A stretch of DNA of 64,000 nucleotides from Pseudomonas sp. BGr12 (GCF_030272895.1 NZ_JALRNF010000032.1:1-64000), one strand, 5' to 3'; counted from the stretch's first letter, positions 22,940 through 33,538 are shown. Numbers and translations are program-made. Notes: generated by a model from the letters alone, not told the origin.

Positions 22940-24787
22940 CTAGTGCGTTCCTTCTGCCGGTGGTGCCTCAGGCGTCGATGGCACGGCCGGCTGCACATCC
23001 GGCTTGATCCACCAGGTATTGATGCCGATGTCGTACTTGGGCGATACCTTCGGGTGGCCGATGTGGTTCCAGTAGGCGACCCGCCAGGTCTTGATGTGCC
23101 AGTTGGGGATCACGTAGTAGCCCCACTGCAGCACCCGGTCCAGGGCGCGGCAATGCTCGATCAGGCTCTGCCTGGAGCTGGCGTTGATCAGGTCATCGAC
23201 CAGGCCGTCGATGGCCGGGTCCTTGAGGCCGATGAAGTTGCGGCTGCCGGGGTTGTCGGCGGCGGCGCTCTGCCAGAATTCACGCTGCTCGTTGCCGGGG
23301 GAGTTGGACTGCGGGTAGCCGCCGACCATCATGTCGAAGTCCCGCGAGCGCAGCCGGTTGATGTACTGGGACACATCGACGCGGCGAATCACCAGGTCGA
23401 TGCCCAGGTCCGCCAGGTTGCGCTTGAACGGCAGCAGGACGCGCTCGAACTCGGTCTGGGCCAGGAGGAACTCGATGGACACCGGTTTGCCCTGGGCGTC
23501 GACCATCTTGTCGTCGACGATGCGCCAGCCGGCCTCCTGCAGCAGCTTGTAGGCCTTGCGCTGCTGTTCGCGGATCATGCCGCTGCCGTCGGTGACCGGG
23601 TTGGCGAAGGCCTGGGTGAAGACCTGGTCGGGGATCTTGCCGCGCAGCGGCTCGAGGATCTTCAGCTCGGCTTCATCCGGCAGCCCCCGGGCGGCCATCT
23701 CCGAGTTTTCGAAGTAGCTGCCGGTACGGGTGTAGGCACCGTTGAACAGCTGTTTGTTGGTCCACTCGAAGTCCAGCAACAGGCTCAGCGCTTCACGTAC
23801 GCGCACATCCTGGAACAGCGGGCGGCGGATGTTGAAGACGAAGCCCTGCATGCCGGTGGGATTGCCGTTGGGCAGTTCTTCGAGGATCAGGCGCTTCTGC
23901 CGCACGGCCGGCACGTCGTAGGCGGTGGCCCAGCTCTTGGCCGCGGTTTCCAGGCGATAGTCGAACTGACCGGCCTTCAGTGCTTCCAGGGTGACCGAGC
24001 TGTCGCGGTAGTAGTCGGTGGTCATCGCGTCGAAGTTGTACAGGCCACGGTTGACCGCCAGGTCCTTGCCCCAGTAGTCCTTGACTCGCTCGTAGCGGAT
24101 CGAACGCCCGGCCTTGACCTCGGCGACCCGGTACGGGCCGCTGCCCAGCGGGATCTCCAGGTTGCCCTTGTTGAAGTCGCGGGTTTCCCACCAGTGCTTG
24201 GGCAGTACCGGCAACTGGCCGAGGATCAGTGGCAGTTCACGGTTGTTGCTGTGCTTGAACTTGAACAGCACCCGCTGCGGGTCTTCGGCGATGACCTCGG
24301 CGACGTCGGCATAGTAGTTGCGAAACAGCGGGGCGCCGTTTTTGATCAGGGTATTGAAGGTGAACACCACGTCTTCGGCATGGATCGGGTGGCCGTCATG
24401 GAAGCGGGCTTCGGGGCGCAGGTAGAAGCGCACCCAGCTGTTGTCCGGAGCCTTTTCGATCTTGCCCGCCACCAGGCCGTACTCGGTGAACGGCTCGTCC
24501 AGGCTCTGGGTCATCAGGGTGTCGTAGATCAGGGTGATGTCGTCGGCCGAAACGCCCTTGTTGATGAACGGGTTGAGGCTGTCGAAGCCGCCGAAGCCGG
24601 CCTGGCGGAAGGTGCCGCCCTTGGGCGCGTCGGGGTTGACGTAGTCGAAGTGCTTGAAGTCGGCCGGATACTTGGGCGGCTCGTCGTACAGGGTCAGGGC
24701 ATGTTGCGGGGCGGCCAGTGCCTGGGTACTCAAGCAGGCCAGCAGCAGGGCGCAGGCCTTCAGGCGCAGGCTGGGCAATGACATCAT
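22940..24787 (-). CDS. nppA2: NppA2, second periplasmic peptide-binding protein (YejA-like)
   Basis: 615 residues, family 5 extracellular solute-binding protein. The start at 24787 overlaps the nppA1 stop by four bases (ATGA) and begins a clear signal peptide ending near STQALAA-PQ. The open frame runs on to 25564, but that part lies inside nppA1 and has no family match. It shares [15 protein letters not shown] and FHDGHPI with its neighbour, so the two are paralogues. Two binding proteins serving one transporter is the arrangement named NppA1A2 in P. aeruginosa. Confidence 0.9.
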   Translation of the reverse strand: MMSLPSLRLKACALLLACLSTQALAAPQHALTLYDEPPKYPADFKHFDYVNPDAPKGGTFRQAGFGGFDSLNPFINKGVSADDITLIYDTLMTQSLDEPFTEYGLVAGKIEKAPDNSWVRFYLRPEARFHDGHPIHAEDVVFTFNTLIKNGAPLFRNYYADVAEVIAEDPQRVLFKFKHSNNRELPLILGQLPVLPKHWWETRDFNKGNLEIPLGSGPYRVAEVKAGRSIRYERVKDYWGKDLAVNRGLYNFDAMTTDYYRDSSVTLEALKAGQFDYRLETAAKSWATAYDVPAVRQKRLILEELPNGNPTGMQGFVFNIRRPLFQDVRVREALSLLLDFEWTNKQLFNGAYTRTGSYFENSEMAARGLPDEAELKILEPLRGKIPDQVFTQAFANPVTDGSGMIREQQRKAYKLLQEAGWRIVDDKMVDAQGKPVSIEFLLAQTEFERVLLPFKRNLADLGIDLVIRRVDVSQYINRLRSRDFDMMVGGYPQSNSPGNEQREFWQSAAADNPGSRNFIGLKDPAIDGLVDDLINASSRQSLIEHCRALDRVLQWGYYVIPNWHIKTWRVAYWNHIGHPKVSPKYDIGINTWWIKPDVQPAVPSTPEAPPAEGTH

Positions 24788-26616
24788 TGGGCGTTCTCCG
24801 AAGGCTTTATCCACCAGCTGTTCAGCCCCAGTGTGTAGGGCGGCGTGGTGACGAAGGCGAACCGGTTGCGGTAGGCCAGGCGGTGATTGTCCAGGTACCA
24901 GTTGGGAATCATGTAGTAGTGCCACAACAACACCCGGTCCAGGGCTCGCGCCGCTGCCACTTGTTCTTCGCGGCTCTGGGCGGCGAGCAGGGTGTCGAGC
25001 AGGTGATCGACCACCGGGTCTTTCACGCCAGCATAGTTCTTGCTGCCCTTGGTCGCGGCCTGGCTTGAGTGAAAGTACAGCCATTGTTCGAGACCGGGGC
25101 TCAAGGTCTGGTTCAGGGTCATCAGAATCATGTCGAAGTCGAACTGGTCCAGGCGTTGTTTGTACTGGGCCCGGTCCACGGTACGCAAGCGCGCATCGAT
25201 GCCGATGCTGGCCAGGTTTTCGACATAGGGTTGCAGGATCCGTTCGAGGTTCGGATTGACCAGCAGCAGCTCCAGCTTCAAGGGCTTGCCATGGCTGTCG
25301 AGCAGGCGCTGGCCGTTGAGTTTCCAGCCAGCCTGGGCCAGCAGGTCGAGGGCCTGGCGCAGTGTCTGGCGTTTGATCCCGCGCCCGTCGGTGTGGCTGA
25401 CCTTGTAGGGCTCGGTGAACAGGGCTGCAGGCAACTGGTCGCGGTAAGGCGCGAGCAGCAGCCATTCCTTGCCCACCGGCAAGCCGTTGGCGGCAAACTC
25501 GCTGTTGGGGTAGTAGCTGCTGGCGCGGCGATAGGCGCTGCTGAACAGGGCGCGGTTGGTCCACTCGAAGTCGAGCATCAGGCCCAGGGCCTGGCGCACC
25601 CGCGCATCCTTGAAGGCCGCCCGGCGGCTGTTCATGAACAGGCCCTGGGTCTGGGTCGGGATCTTGTGCGGGATCTGCGCCTTGATCACCTGGCCACGGC
25701 GCACGGCCGGGAAGTTGTAGCCATTGGCCCAGTTCTTGGCCTGGTGCTCGATGTAAATGTCGAACTCGCCGGCCTTGAAGGCTTCGAAGGCCACGGCACT
25801 GTCGCGGTAGAACTCGAACTCGACGCGGTCGAAGTTGTACTTGCCGCGGTTCACCGCCAGGTCTTTGCCCCAGTAGTCCTTGACCCGCTCGAACACCAGG
25901 CTGCGCCCTGGCCGTACCTGGGTGATGCGGTAGGGGCCGCTGCCCAGGGGCGGCTCGAAGGTGGTGGCCTTGAAGTCGCGGCCTTTCCAGTAATGGGCCG
26001 GCAGCACCGGCAGCTCGCCCAGGCGCAGGATCAGCAGTGGGTTGCCGGCGCGCTTGAACACGAAGCGGATGCGCCGAGGGTTGAGGATATCGACCCGTTT
26101 CACTTCCTGCAGGTTGGTGCGGTAGATCGGGTGGCCTTCCTTGAGCAGGGTGCGGTAGGAAAACGCCACGTCACTGGCCGTGATCGGATGGCCGTCATGA
26201 AAGCGCGCTTCAGGGCGCAGGTTGAACACTACCCAGCTGCGGTCCTCGCTGTATTCCACGGAGCCGGCGATCAGGCCATAGCTCGAGGTCGGCTCGTCCC
26301 CCGACGGGTCGTACTGGCCGGTGCCGACCATCAGGGTCTCATTGAGCTCGTTCACCCCGTACTGCACGAAGTTGGGCGTGGTGACCGGGCTTGAGCCCTT
26401 GAAGGTGTAGGGGTTGAGCGTATCGAACGTGCCGAACGCCATGGCACGCAAGGTGCCGCCCTTGGGCGCTTGCGGATTGACCCAGTCGAAGTGGGTGAAT
26501 TTGGCTGGGTACTTGAGCGTGCCGAACTGGGCGTAACCGTGGCTTTCGCTGATTGTGGCGCCCGCGGGAAAGCTCAAGGCCAGGCTGAATGACAGCAACA
26601 GGAGGGGACGTATCAA
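24784..26616 (-). CDS. nppA1: NppA1, first periplasmic peptide-binding protein (YejA-like)
   Basis: 610 residues, family 5 extracellular solute-binding protein with a signal peptide (about residues 1-20, cleavage near PAGA-TI). Marks: FDWVNPQAPKGGTLR (about 45-58), [13 protein letters not shown] and the C-terminal YRNRFAFVTTPPY. First gene of the npp operon, 122 bp after mltD on the same strand; that gap holds a GGCTCCGG/CCGGAGCC hairpin (26710-26732) with no T run. It delivers short peptides or peptide-linked nucleosides to NppBC. Confidence 0.9.
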   Translation of the reverse strand: MIRPLLLLSFSLALSFPAGATISESHGYAQFGTLKYPAKFTHFDWVNPQAPKGGTLRAMAFGTFDTLNPYTFKGSSPVTTPNFVQYGVNELNETLMVGTGQYDPSGDEPTSSYGLIAGSVEYSEDRSWVVFNLRPEARFHDGHPITASDVAFSYRTLLKEGHPIYRTNLQEVKRVDILNPRRIRFVFKRAGNPLLILRLGELPVLPAHYWKGRDFKATTFEPPLGSGPYRITQVRPGRSLVFERVKDYWGKDLAVNRGKYNFDRVEFEFYRDSAVAFEAFKAGEFDIYIEHQAKNWANGYNFPAVRRGQVIKAQIPHKIPTQTQGLFMNSRRAAFKDARVRQALGLMLDFEWTNRALFSSAYRRASSYYPNSEFAANGLPVGKEWLLLAPYRDQLPAALFTEPYKVSHTDGRGIKRQTLRQALDLLAQAGWKLNGQRLLDSHGKPLKLELLLVNPNLERILQPYVENLASIGIDARLRTVDRAQYKQRLDQFDFDMILMTLNQTLSPGLEQWLYFHSSQAATKGSKNYAGVKDPVVDHLLDTLLAAQSREEQVAAARALDRVLLWHYYMIPNWYLDNHRLAYRNRFAFVTTPPYTLGLNSWWIKPSENAQ

Positions 26617-26738
26617 GTCGGCGATCCGATCCAGACGGCTTGGGCTTTGTTCCAGCTACAGTAACAGCTTGTATCGGCTGGAAAAAGAGGTCGTCAGGCG
26701 GGGGAAGCGGGCTCCGGTCAATGGCCGGAGCCGGGTGC

Positions 26739-28160
26739 TCAGTGCGGCAGGTAGACGGTCAGGGTCTGGCCTGGCTTGAGGGCGTGGCCACTGCGTGGAT
26801 TCCAGCGCTTGAGGTGCTGCATCTCGACGTTGAAGCGCTTGGCCACCAGGTACAGGGAGTCGCCTTTCTGGACCTTGTACTGGGTGGATTTCTTCTCGTT
26901 CTTGCCGGCGACGGACTGGGTGCTCTGCATGACCAGGGTCTGACCGGCCTTGAGGCGGTTGCCGGGCAGCTTGTTCCAGCGCTGCAGGTCCTTGACGCTG
27001 ACCTTGTTGGCCCGGGCGATGCTGGCCAGGCTGTCACCGCGCTTGACCCGGTAGCGGCTGTTGCGGGTAGCAGTGGTAGTGCGCGGCGCGGCTTCGGCCA
27101 GGGCGGCCTCGAAGACGGCCTTTTTCGGCTGCAGCGAGAGGAGCTCCTCAGGCTTCATGTTCGACAGACTGTCGGTCAGCAACTGCGCCTTGGCGGTCGG
27201 TACCAGCAGTTGCTTGGGACCATCGACGGTCATGCGCTTCTTGAACGCCGGGTTGAGCTGGAACAGCTCGTCTTCGTCGATCTCGGCCAGCTCCGCGACC
27301 CGGGACAGGTCGAGGCGGTCGTTGATGGCGACGGCCTCGAAGTAGGGTTCGTTGGCGATCGGGTTGAGGTTCACACCGTAGGCCTGGGGCGTCATCACCA
27401 CCTGCGACAGGGCCAGCAGCTTGGGCACGTAGTCGCGGGTTTCCTGGGGCAGCGGCAGGTTCCAGTAATCGGTCGGCAAGCCGAGTCGCTCGTTGCGCTC
27501 GATGGCCCGGCTGACGGTGCCTTCACCGGCGTTGTAGGCCGCCAGGGCCAGCAGCCAGTCGCCGTTGAACATGTCGTGCAGGCGGGTCAGGTAGTTCAGT
27601 GCGGCGTTGGTCGAGGCGGTGATATCGCGACGGCCATCGTAGAAACGGGTCTGGCGCAGGTTGAAGTGGCGACCGGTGGATGGAATGAACTGCCACAGGC
27701 CCACGGCATGTGCCCGGGAGTAGGCCATGGGGTTGTAGGCGCTTTCGATTGCCGGCAGCAGGGCCAGCTCCAGCGGCATGTTGCGCTCTTCGAGACGCTC
27801 GACGATGTAGTGGATGTACAGGCTGCCACGGTCGCCGGCGGTTTCCAGGAACGAGGGGTTGCTGGCGAACCACAGGCGTTGCTGTTCGATGCGCGGGTTG
27901 ACCGCCATGTTGTCCTGCAGGGCGAAGCCCTGGCGCATGCGCTCCCAGACATCCTGGGGTGCCTGCTCCTGCTTGGCCGGAACGATCACCGGTTTTTGCT
28001 TCATCCGCGCCTGGTAGTTATGCGCGCGAACGCTCTCGGATTCGTCGAGCTGACGGGTGCTCTGGCAGCCCACCAGGGTGGCGGCCAGGGCCAGCGCACT
28101 GGCTTGGGCCAGGCGCGTCAGGGCGACGGAATTGAAGGTTCTGCGGCTGTTGGACGACAT
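26739..28160 (-). CDS. mltD: membrane-bound lytic murein transglycosylase D (lipoprotein)
   Basis: 473 residues. It cleaves peptidoglycan glycan strands to 1,6-anhydro-muropeptides, anchored to the outer membrane by a lipid. The signal ends in the lipobox LVGC (Cys near residue 32). The SLT domain spans about 105-240 with the catalytic Glu in PAIESAYNP and the signatures GLWQFIPSTG and ALAAYNAGEG. Two LysM domains end the protein (about 365-410 and 425-473; YRVKRGDSLASIA and YKVQKGDSLYLVA). The ATG at 28160 is preferred to a TTG at 28184. It precedes the npp operon. Confidence 0.94.
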   Translation of the reverse strand: MSSNSRRTFNSVALTRLAQASALALAATLVGCQSTRQLDESESVRAHNYQARMKQKPVIVPAKQEQAPQDVWERMRQGFALQDNMAVNPRIEQQRLWFASNPSFLETAGDRGSLYIHYIVERLEERNMPLELALLPAIESAYNPMAYSRAHAVGLWQFIPSTGRHFNLRQTRFYDGRRDITASTNAALNYLTRLHDMFNGDWLLALAAYNAGEGTVSRAIERNERLGLPTDYWNLPLPQETRDYVPKLLALSQVVMTPQAYGVNLNPIANEPYFEAVAINDRLDLSRVAELAEIDEDELFQLNPAFKKRMTVDGPKQLLVPTAKAQLLTDSLSNMKPEELLSLQPKKAVFEAALAEAAPRTTTATRNSRYRVKRGDSLASIARANKVSVKDLQRWNKLPGNRLKAGQTLVMQSTQSVAGKNEKKSTQYKVQKGDSLYLVAKRFNVEMQHLKRWNPRSGHALKPGQTLTVYLPH

Positions 28161-28259
28161 TGGCGGAGAAGAAGTTCCGGGCAAAAATGTCGGGCGATTC
28201 TAGAAAGCAGCCCCCCTGTGGTCAACCTTTGAGAACTTTACGGCCCTAGCAGGCGCTGT

Positions 28260-29039
28260 TTAGAACTTGTCCTTCCAAGCGCGCAACCCAGCAAAAACAG
28301 CACTGGGCGTGGGGTTTATCGGCCCGTTCCGTTCGTCTAATTTTTCTTTAACGGATGTTTCTGCGGTGCGCAGGAAGGGGTTGGTGAGCTTCTCGAGCGC
28401 CAAGGTTGATGGCAACGTGATGTGATCTTGCGCCCGTAAACGGGTAACGTCGTCGAAGCGTTGGACAATGTGTTGGTTGTCAGGTTCCACCGCCCTGGCA
28501 AAACGCAGGTTGCTCAGGGTGTATTCGTGGGTGCAGTACACCAGGGTCTGGGCGGGCAGGGCGGCCAGGCGCCCGAGGGAATGGTGCATCTGCTCGGGCG
28601 TGCCTTCGAACAGTCGGCCGCAGCCTGCCGCGAACAGGGTATCGCCACAGAACAGCAGGGGCGTGGCCGCCTGCGCGCAGTAATAGGCAATGTGTCCCAG
28701 GGTGTGTCCGGGCACTGCAATGATCTGGAAATCCAGGCCCAGAACGCGCACGCTGTCGTTGTCGTCCAGCGCCAGGTCGCGGCCGGGAATACGCTCGTGC
28801 GCCGGGCCGCAGACCCGAGCACCGGTGCGCGCCTTGAGCTGTTCGACGCCGCCGACATGGTCGTGATGGTGATGGGTGACCAGGATGTCGCTCAGTTGCC
28901 AGCCCGGATGCGCGGCAAGCCAGGCCAGTACCGGCGCCGCATCGCCCGGGTCGACCACCGCACAACGCTGGTTGGCAGAATCCTGTAACAACCAGATGTA
29001 GTTATCGGTGAAAGCGGGCAGGGCATCGATCTGTATCAT
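28260..29039 (-). CDS. gloB: hydroxyacylglutathione hydrolase (glyoxalase II)
   Basis: 259 residues. It hydrolyses S-D-lactoylglutathione to glutathione and D-lactate in methylglyoxal detoxification. The metallo-beta-lactamase fold is shown by the metal site [10 protein letters not shown] (about residues 53-62), [19 protein letters not shown] and the C-terminal HAGH-type substrate domain with NPFLRT. The ATG at 29039 ([10 protein letters not shown]) is the family start; the frame continues to a TTG at 29054. Divergent from the methyltransferase gene. Confidence 0.95.
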   Translation of the reverse strand: MIQIDALPAFTDNYIWLLQDSANQRCAVVDPGDAAPVLAWLAAHPGWQLSDILVTHHHHDHVGGVEQLKARTGARVCGPAHERIPGRDLALDDNDSVRVLGLDFQIIAVPGHTLGHIAYYCAQAATPLLFCGDTLFAAGCGRLFEGTPEQMHHSLGRLAALPAQTLVYCTHEYTLSNLRFARAVEPDNQHIVQRFDDVTRLRAQDHITLPSTLALEKLTNPFLRTAETSVKEKLDERNGPINPTPSAVFAGLRAWKDKF

Positions 29040-29118
29040 GGTGCGATTCGCCAAACGTTGGACATGGGTGCATCTTAGTAGCTATGCGCGCTGTCGAGAA
29101 CCTTCAAGGGAGACTGCA

Positions 29119-29877
29119 ATGACCGATCAAGCCTTCGCCCAGGCCGATCCGCAGTGGCTGGAGCTGATCAGCCTGGCCCGCGACTGGTTCGCCGGTCCCC
29201 TGGGGCAATTGATGCTGCACGAGGAGCAACGGCTGCTCGAAGAAGAACTGGGGCGCTACTTCGGCGGCTACCTGGTGCACTACGGGCCCTGCGCCGAACC
29301 ACCGCCCAGCGCCCCGCGGGTGCAGCGCAACGTGCGCCTGGGGGCGCCGTTGCCGGGGGTCGACATCGTCTGCGAAGAGCAGGCCTGGCCATTGAGCGAG
29401 CACGCCGCCGACGTGGTGGTGCTGCAGCATGGCCTGGACTTCAGCCTGTCGCCCCATGGCCTGTTGCGCGAGGCGGCCAGCAGCGTGCGTCCGGGCGGGC
29501 ATTTGCTGATCGTCGGCATCAACCCCTGGAGCAGCTGGGGCGTGCGTCGGGTGTTTGCCCACGATGCCTTGCGCAAGGCGCGCTGCATTTCCCCTTCACG
29601 GGTCGGCGACTGGCTCAACCTGCTGGGTTTTGCGCTGGAGAAACGCCGCTTCGGGTGCTATCGTCCGCCGCTTGCATCCCCCGCCTGGCAACAGCGCCTG
29701 GCTGGCTGGGAGCGGATCGCCGGTGGCTGGCAAAGTGCCGGTGGTGGCGTCTACCTGCTGGTGGCGCGCAAGATGGTGGTCGGCCTGCGGCCACTGCGCC
29801 TGGAGCGGCGCGAGCCGATGGGCAAGCTGCTGCCGCTGCCGATGGCCAAGGTCAACCGGCGTCATTCCGAACCCTGA
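29119..29877 (+). CDS. class I SAM-dependent methyltransferase
   Basis: 252 residues, soluble. The methyltransferase fold is suggested by a central stretch with VVVLQHGLDFSLSPHGLLREAASSVRPGGHLLIVGINP, where motifs equivalent to the SAM-domain DxVxxxxxxxH and PGG turn can be seen (about residues 105-140). Motif I (GxGxG) is not evident, so cofactor binding may be altered. It sits between gloB and rnhA, a conserved pseudomonad position. The substrate is unknown. The start at 29119 begins MTDQAFAQ; the frame extends to 29008 over the gloB promoter. Confidence 0.8.
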   Translation: MTDQAFAQADPQWLELISLARDWFAGPLGQLMLHEEQRLLEEELGRYFGGYLVHYGPCAEPPPSAPRVQRNVRLGAPLPGVDIVCEEQAWPLSEHAADVVVLQHGLDFSLSPHGLLREAASSVRPGGHLLIVGINPWSSWGVRRVFAHDALRKARCISPSRVGDWLNLLGFALEKRRFGCYRPPLASPAWQQRLAGWERIAGGWQSAGGGVYLLVARKMVVGLRPLRLERREPMGKLLPLPMAKVNRRHSEP

Positions 29878-29925
29878 GTCCGGGCCCCTTGGGCGCGGGT
29901 ATCCCTATTGTCGAAAAGGCTGTAA

Positions 29926-30369
29926 ATGAGCGATAGCGTCGAAATCTTCACCGATGGTGCCTGCAAGGGCAATCCCGGCCCGGGTGGCTGGGGCGTGCTG
30001 ATGGTGTGCAAGGGCGTCGAGAAGGAGTTGTGGGGCGGCGAACGCAACACCACCAACAACCGCATGGAGCTGATGGCCGCGATCAAGGGCCTGGAAGCGC
30101 TCAAGCGCGAGTGCGAGGTGCTGCTGGTGACCGACTCCCAGTACGTGATGAAAGGCATCACCGAGTGGATGGTCAACTGGAAGAAGCGCGGCTGGAAGAC
30201 CGCCGCCAAGGAGCCGGTGAAGAATGCCGACCTGTGGCAGTTGCTCGATGAGCAGGTGGGCCGCCACAAGGTGACCTGGAAGTGGGTGCGCGGGCATGTC
30301 GGCCACGATGGCAACGAGCGCGCCGACCAGCTGGCCAACCGCGGCGTCGACGAACTGCTCGGACGCTGA
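29926..30369 (+). CDS. rnhA: ribonuclease HI
   Basis: 147 residues. It removes RNA from RNA/DNA hybrids. All four acidic residues are visible: D10 in [17 protein letters not shown] in [11 protein letters not shown] in TDSQYVMKG and D in [12 protein letters not shown]. Follows the methyltransferase by 48 bp and precedes dnaQ, the usual rnhA-dnaQ pair. Confidence 0.97.
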   Translation: MSDSVEIFTDGACKGNPGPGGWGVLMVCKGVEKELWGGERNTTNNRMELMAAIKGLEALKRECEVLLVTDSQYVMKGITEWMVNWKKRGWKTAAKEPVKNADLWQLLDEQVGRHKVTWKWVRGHVGHDGNERADQLANRGVDELLGR

Positions 30370-30448
30370 GGCTCACCCCGACCCTTCACCCTGAGGTAGA
30401 ATGGTCGGCTTTCACCCGTCATGCAGTACGCAACAGGAGGCCACCGGC

Positions 30449-31198
30449 GTGGAGCTTCACAACAACAGGTCGGTAGTCCTGGACACCGAAACCACCGGTA
30501 TGCCGGTCACCGACGGTCACCGCATCATCGAGATCGGCTGTGTCGAACTGATGGGCCGGCGCCTGACCGGGCGGCACTTCCACGTCTACCTGCAACCCGA
30601 TCGCGAAAGTGATGAAGGCGCCATCGGCGTCCACGGCATCACCGATGCCTTCCTGGTCGACAAGCCGCGCTTCGCCGAGGTCGCCGAAGAGTTCTTCGAG
30701 TTCATCCAGGGCGCCCAACTGATCATCCACAACGCGGCGTTCGACGTTGGCTTCATCAACAACGAATTCGCCTTGCTCGGTCAGCACGATCGCGCCGATA
30801 TCTCCCGGCACTGCACCATCCTCGACACCCTGGTAATGGCGCGCGGCCGTCACCCGGGCCAGCGCAACAGCCTCGACGCCCTGTGCAAACGCTACGGCGT
30901 CGACAACTCCGGCCGTGACCTGCACGGCGCACTGCTCGACTCGGAGCTGCTGGCCGACGTCTACCTGAGCATGACCGGTGGCCAGACCAGCCTGTCGCTG
31001 GCCGGGCAGGGTGCCGATGGCGAAGAGAGCAGCGAGGGCAGCCGTGGCAGCGAGATCCGTCGCCTGGTCGGCCGTACGCCCGGGCGGATCATCCAGGCCA
31101 GCGAGCAGGAACTCGAAGCCCATGTGGCGCGCCTGGAAGCCATTGCCAAGTCAGCCGGTGGCCCGGCGCTCTGGCAACAATTGTCCGAGGCCAACTGA
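30449..31198 (+). CDS. dnaQ: DNA polymerase III epsilon subunit, 3'-5' proofreading exonuclease
   Basis: 249 residues. DEDDh exonuclease: Exo I at D12/E14 (LDTETTG), Exo II around HNAAFDVGFINNE and Exo III with H...D in DLHGALLDSELLADV. The C-terminal tail would bind the alpha subunit. The start is GTG at 30449 with a perfect AGGAGG ribosome site 8 bases upstream; the ATG-like frame start at 30401 is too far upstream and lacks family match. A TAGAAT box at 30397-30402 could be part of a separate promoter. Confidence 0.95.
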   Translation: MELHNNRSVVLDTETTGMPVTDGHRIIEIGCVELMGRRLTGRHFHVYLQPDRESDEGAIGVHGITDAFLVDKPRFAEVAEEFFEFIQGAQLIIHNAAFDVGFINNEFALLGQHDRADISRHCTILDTLVMARGRHPGQRNSLDALCKRYGVDNSGRDLHGALLDSELLADVYLSMTGGQTSLSLAGQGADGEESSEGSRGSEIRRLVGRTPGRIIQASEQELEAHVARLEAIAKSAGGPALWQQLSEAN

Positions 31199-31276
31199 GG
31201 CGATTTGCCGCGCAAGGGGGCAAGCAGGCTTCTACCCTGAAATGACCGACCCGTCATTCGGAGCAGGCGCCCCCTC

Positions 31277-33532
31277 ATGTACAAGGACCTCAAGTTCCCT
31301 GTCCTGATCGTTCATCGAGACATCAAGGCCGATACTGTCGCTGGCGAACGCGTGCGCGGCATCGCCCAGGAACTGGCCCAGGACGGCTTCACCATCCTGC
31401 CGGCCAGCGATTACACCGAAGGCCACCTGGTCGCCTCGACCCATCACGGCCTGGCCTGCATGCTGATCGCCGCCGAAGGCGCCGGCGAGAACACCCACCT
31501 GCTGCAGAACATGGTCGAGCTGATCCGCCTGGCCCGCTTGCGTGCGCCACACCTGCCGATCTTCGCCCTGGGCGAGCAGGTGACCCTGGAGAATGCCCCC
31601 GGCGATGTCATGAGCGAGCTGAACCAGCTGCGCGGCATCCTCTACCTGTTCGAAGACACCGTGCCGTTCCTGGCCCGCCAGGTAGCGCGGGCTGCGCACA
31701 ATTACCTGGACGGCCTGCTGCCGCCGTTTTTCAAAGCCCTGGTGCAGCACACCGCGCAGTCCAACTACTCCTGGCACACGCCGGGGCACGGCGGTGGCGT
31801 GGCCTATCGCAAGAGTCCGGTAGGGCTGGCGTTCCATCAGTTCTTCGGCGAGAACACCCTGCGCTCGGACCTCTCGGTGTCGGTGCCGGAACTGGGCTCG
31901 CTGCTCGATCACACCGGCCCCCTGGCCGCCGCCGAAGCGCGGGCGGCGAAGAACTTCGGTGCCGATCACACCTTCTTCGTCATCAACGGCACGTCCACCG
32001 CCAACAAGATCGTCTGGCATTCGATGGTGGGGCGCGACGACCTGGTACTGGTCGATCGCAACTGCCACAAGTCGGTGGTACACGCGATCATCATGACCGG
32101 CGCCATTCCCTTGTACCTGTGCCCCGAGCGCAATGAGCTGGGTATCATCGGGCCGATTCCGCTCAGCGAGTTCAGCCCGGCATCGATACAGGCCAAGATC
32201 CAGGCCAACCCGCTGACCCGGGGGCGCACGGCCCGGGTGAAGCTGGCCGTGGTCACCAACTCCACCTATGACGGCCTGTGCTACAACGCCGAGCTGATCA
32301 AGAAGGAACTGGGCAGCAGCGTCGAGGTGCTGCATTTCGACGAGGCCTGGTATGCCTATGCGGCGTTCCATGAATTCTTTGCCGGTCGATTCGCCATGGG
32401 CACCTCGCGCAGTGCCGACAGTCCGCTGGTATTCAGCACCCATTCGACCCACAAGCTGCTGGCGGCCTTCAGTCAGGCTTCGATGATCCATGTGCAGGAC
32501 GGTGGTGCCCGGCAACTGGACCGAGACCGTTTCAACGAAGCCTTCATGATGCACATTTCCACCTCGCCGCAGTACAGCATCCTCGCCTCGCTGGACGTGG
32601 CCTCGGCGATGATGGAAGGCCCGGCCGGGCGTTCCTTGTTGCAGGAGATGTTCGATGAGGCCCTGGGCTTTCGCCGGGCCATGGCCAACCTGCGCCGGCA
32701 TATCGCTGCCGATGACTGGTGGTTCAGCATCTGGCAACCGCCAGGGGTCGAAGGTGCCCAGCAAGTGAGCACCGGGGACTGGCTGCTGCAACCCCAGGCC
32801 GAGTGGCATGGTTTTGGCGACGTTGCCGATGACTATGTGCTGCTCGACCCGATCAAGGTCACCCTGGTGATGCCGGGGCTCAATGCCGGCGGCGCCCTGA
32901 GCGAGCACGGTATTCCGGCGGCGGTGGTCAGCAAGTTTCTCTGGGAGCGCGGGCTGGTGGTGGAAAAGACCGGCCTCTATACCTTCCTGGTACTGTTCTC
33001 CATGGGGATCACCAAGGGCAAGTGGAGTACCTTGCTCACCGAGCTGCTGGAGTTCAAGCGCAGCTATGACGCCAACATCGACCTGATGGCGTGCCTGCCC
33101 TGTGTGGCTCGCCTGGATCCTGTGCGCTACCAGGGGGTGGGATTACGCGACCTGTGCGACCAGTTGCATGCCTGCTACCGCAGCAATGCCACAGCCAAGC
33201 AGCTCAAGCGCCTGTTCACGCGTCTGCCGGAGGTGGTGATGAAACCGGCCGATGCCTATGACCAACTGGTGCGCGGCGAGGTGGAGGCGGTGCCGATCGA
33301 TCAACTGCTCGGGCGCATCGCCGCGGTGATGCTGGTGCCTTATCCACCGGGCATTCCGTTGATCATGCCGGGCGAGCGGTTCACCGAGGCGACCCGCTCG
33401 ATCATCGATTACCTGGCCTTTGCCGCTGCCTTCGACAGCGGCTTTCCCGGATTCGTCGCCGACGTCCATGGCCTGCAGCACGAAACCCGGACGCAGGGGC
33501 GGGTCTATACCGTCGATTGCATCAAGCTGTAA
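31277..33532 (+). CDS. ldcA: lysine/arginine/ornithine decarboxylase, LdcA type
   Basis: 751 residues. PLP-dependent fold-type I decarboxylase, N-terminal wing domain (about 1-130), large domain with TPGHGGG and the PLP lysine K393 in STHSTHK, and C-terminal domain ending VYTVDCIKL. The position after dnaQ and the sequence fit the lysine decarboxylase LdcA of P. aeruginosa, which converts L-lysine to cadaverine in the arginine-controlled lysine route. The antiporter often seen beside ldcA is not here. Only 6 bp separate its stop from a convergent small gene, with no terminator between. Confidence 0.92.
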   Translation: MYKDLKFPVLIVHRDIKADTVAGERVRGIAQELAQDGFTILPASDYTEGHLVASTHHGLACMLIAAEGAGENTHLLQNMVELIRLARLRAPHLPIFALGEQVTLENAPGDVMSELNQLRGILYLFEDTVPFLARQVARAAHNYLDGLLPPFFKALVQHTAQSNYSWHTPGHGGGVAYRKSPVGLAFHQFFGENTLRSDLSVSVPELGSLLDHTGPLAAAEARAAKNFGADHTFFVINGTSTANKIVWHSMVGRDDLVLVDRNCHKSVVHAIIMTGAIPLYLCPERNELGIIGPIPLSEFSPASIQAKIQANPLTRGRTARVKLAVVTNSTYDGLCYNAELIKKELGSSVEVLHFDEAWYAYAAFHEFFAGRFAMGTSRSADSPLVFSTHSTHKLLAAFSQASMIHVQDGGARQLDRDRFNEAFMMHISTSPQYSILASLDVASAMMEGPAGRSLLQEMFDEALGFRRAMANLRRHIAADDWWFSIWQPPGVEGAQQVSTGDWLLQPQAEWHGFGDVADDYVLLDPIKVTLVMPGLNAGGALSEHGIPAAVVSKFLWERGLVVEKTGLYTFLVLFSMGITKGKWSTLLTELLEFKRSYDANIDLMACLPCVARLDPVRYQGVGLRDLCDQLHACYRSNATAKQLKRLFTRLPEVVMKPADAYDQLVRGEVEAVPIDQLLGRIAAVMLVPYPPGIPLIMPGERFTEATRSIIDYLAFAAAFDSGFPGFVADVHGLQHETRTQGRVYTVDCIKL

Positions 33533-33538
33533 CGCTGT

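Noticed and set aside
22943..24781. Plus-strand ORF of 612 codons opposite nppA2
   Set aside because: Shadow of a clear solute-binding protein; no ribosome site, no motif.
24788..25564. 259-residue upstream extension of the nppA2 frame
   Set aside because: It runs inside nppA1 in another frame and precedes a normal signal peptide start at 24787.
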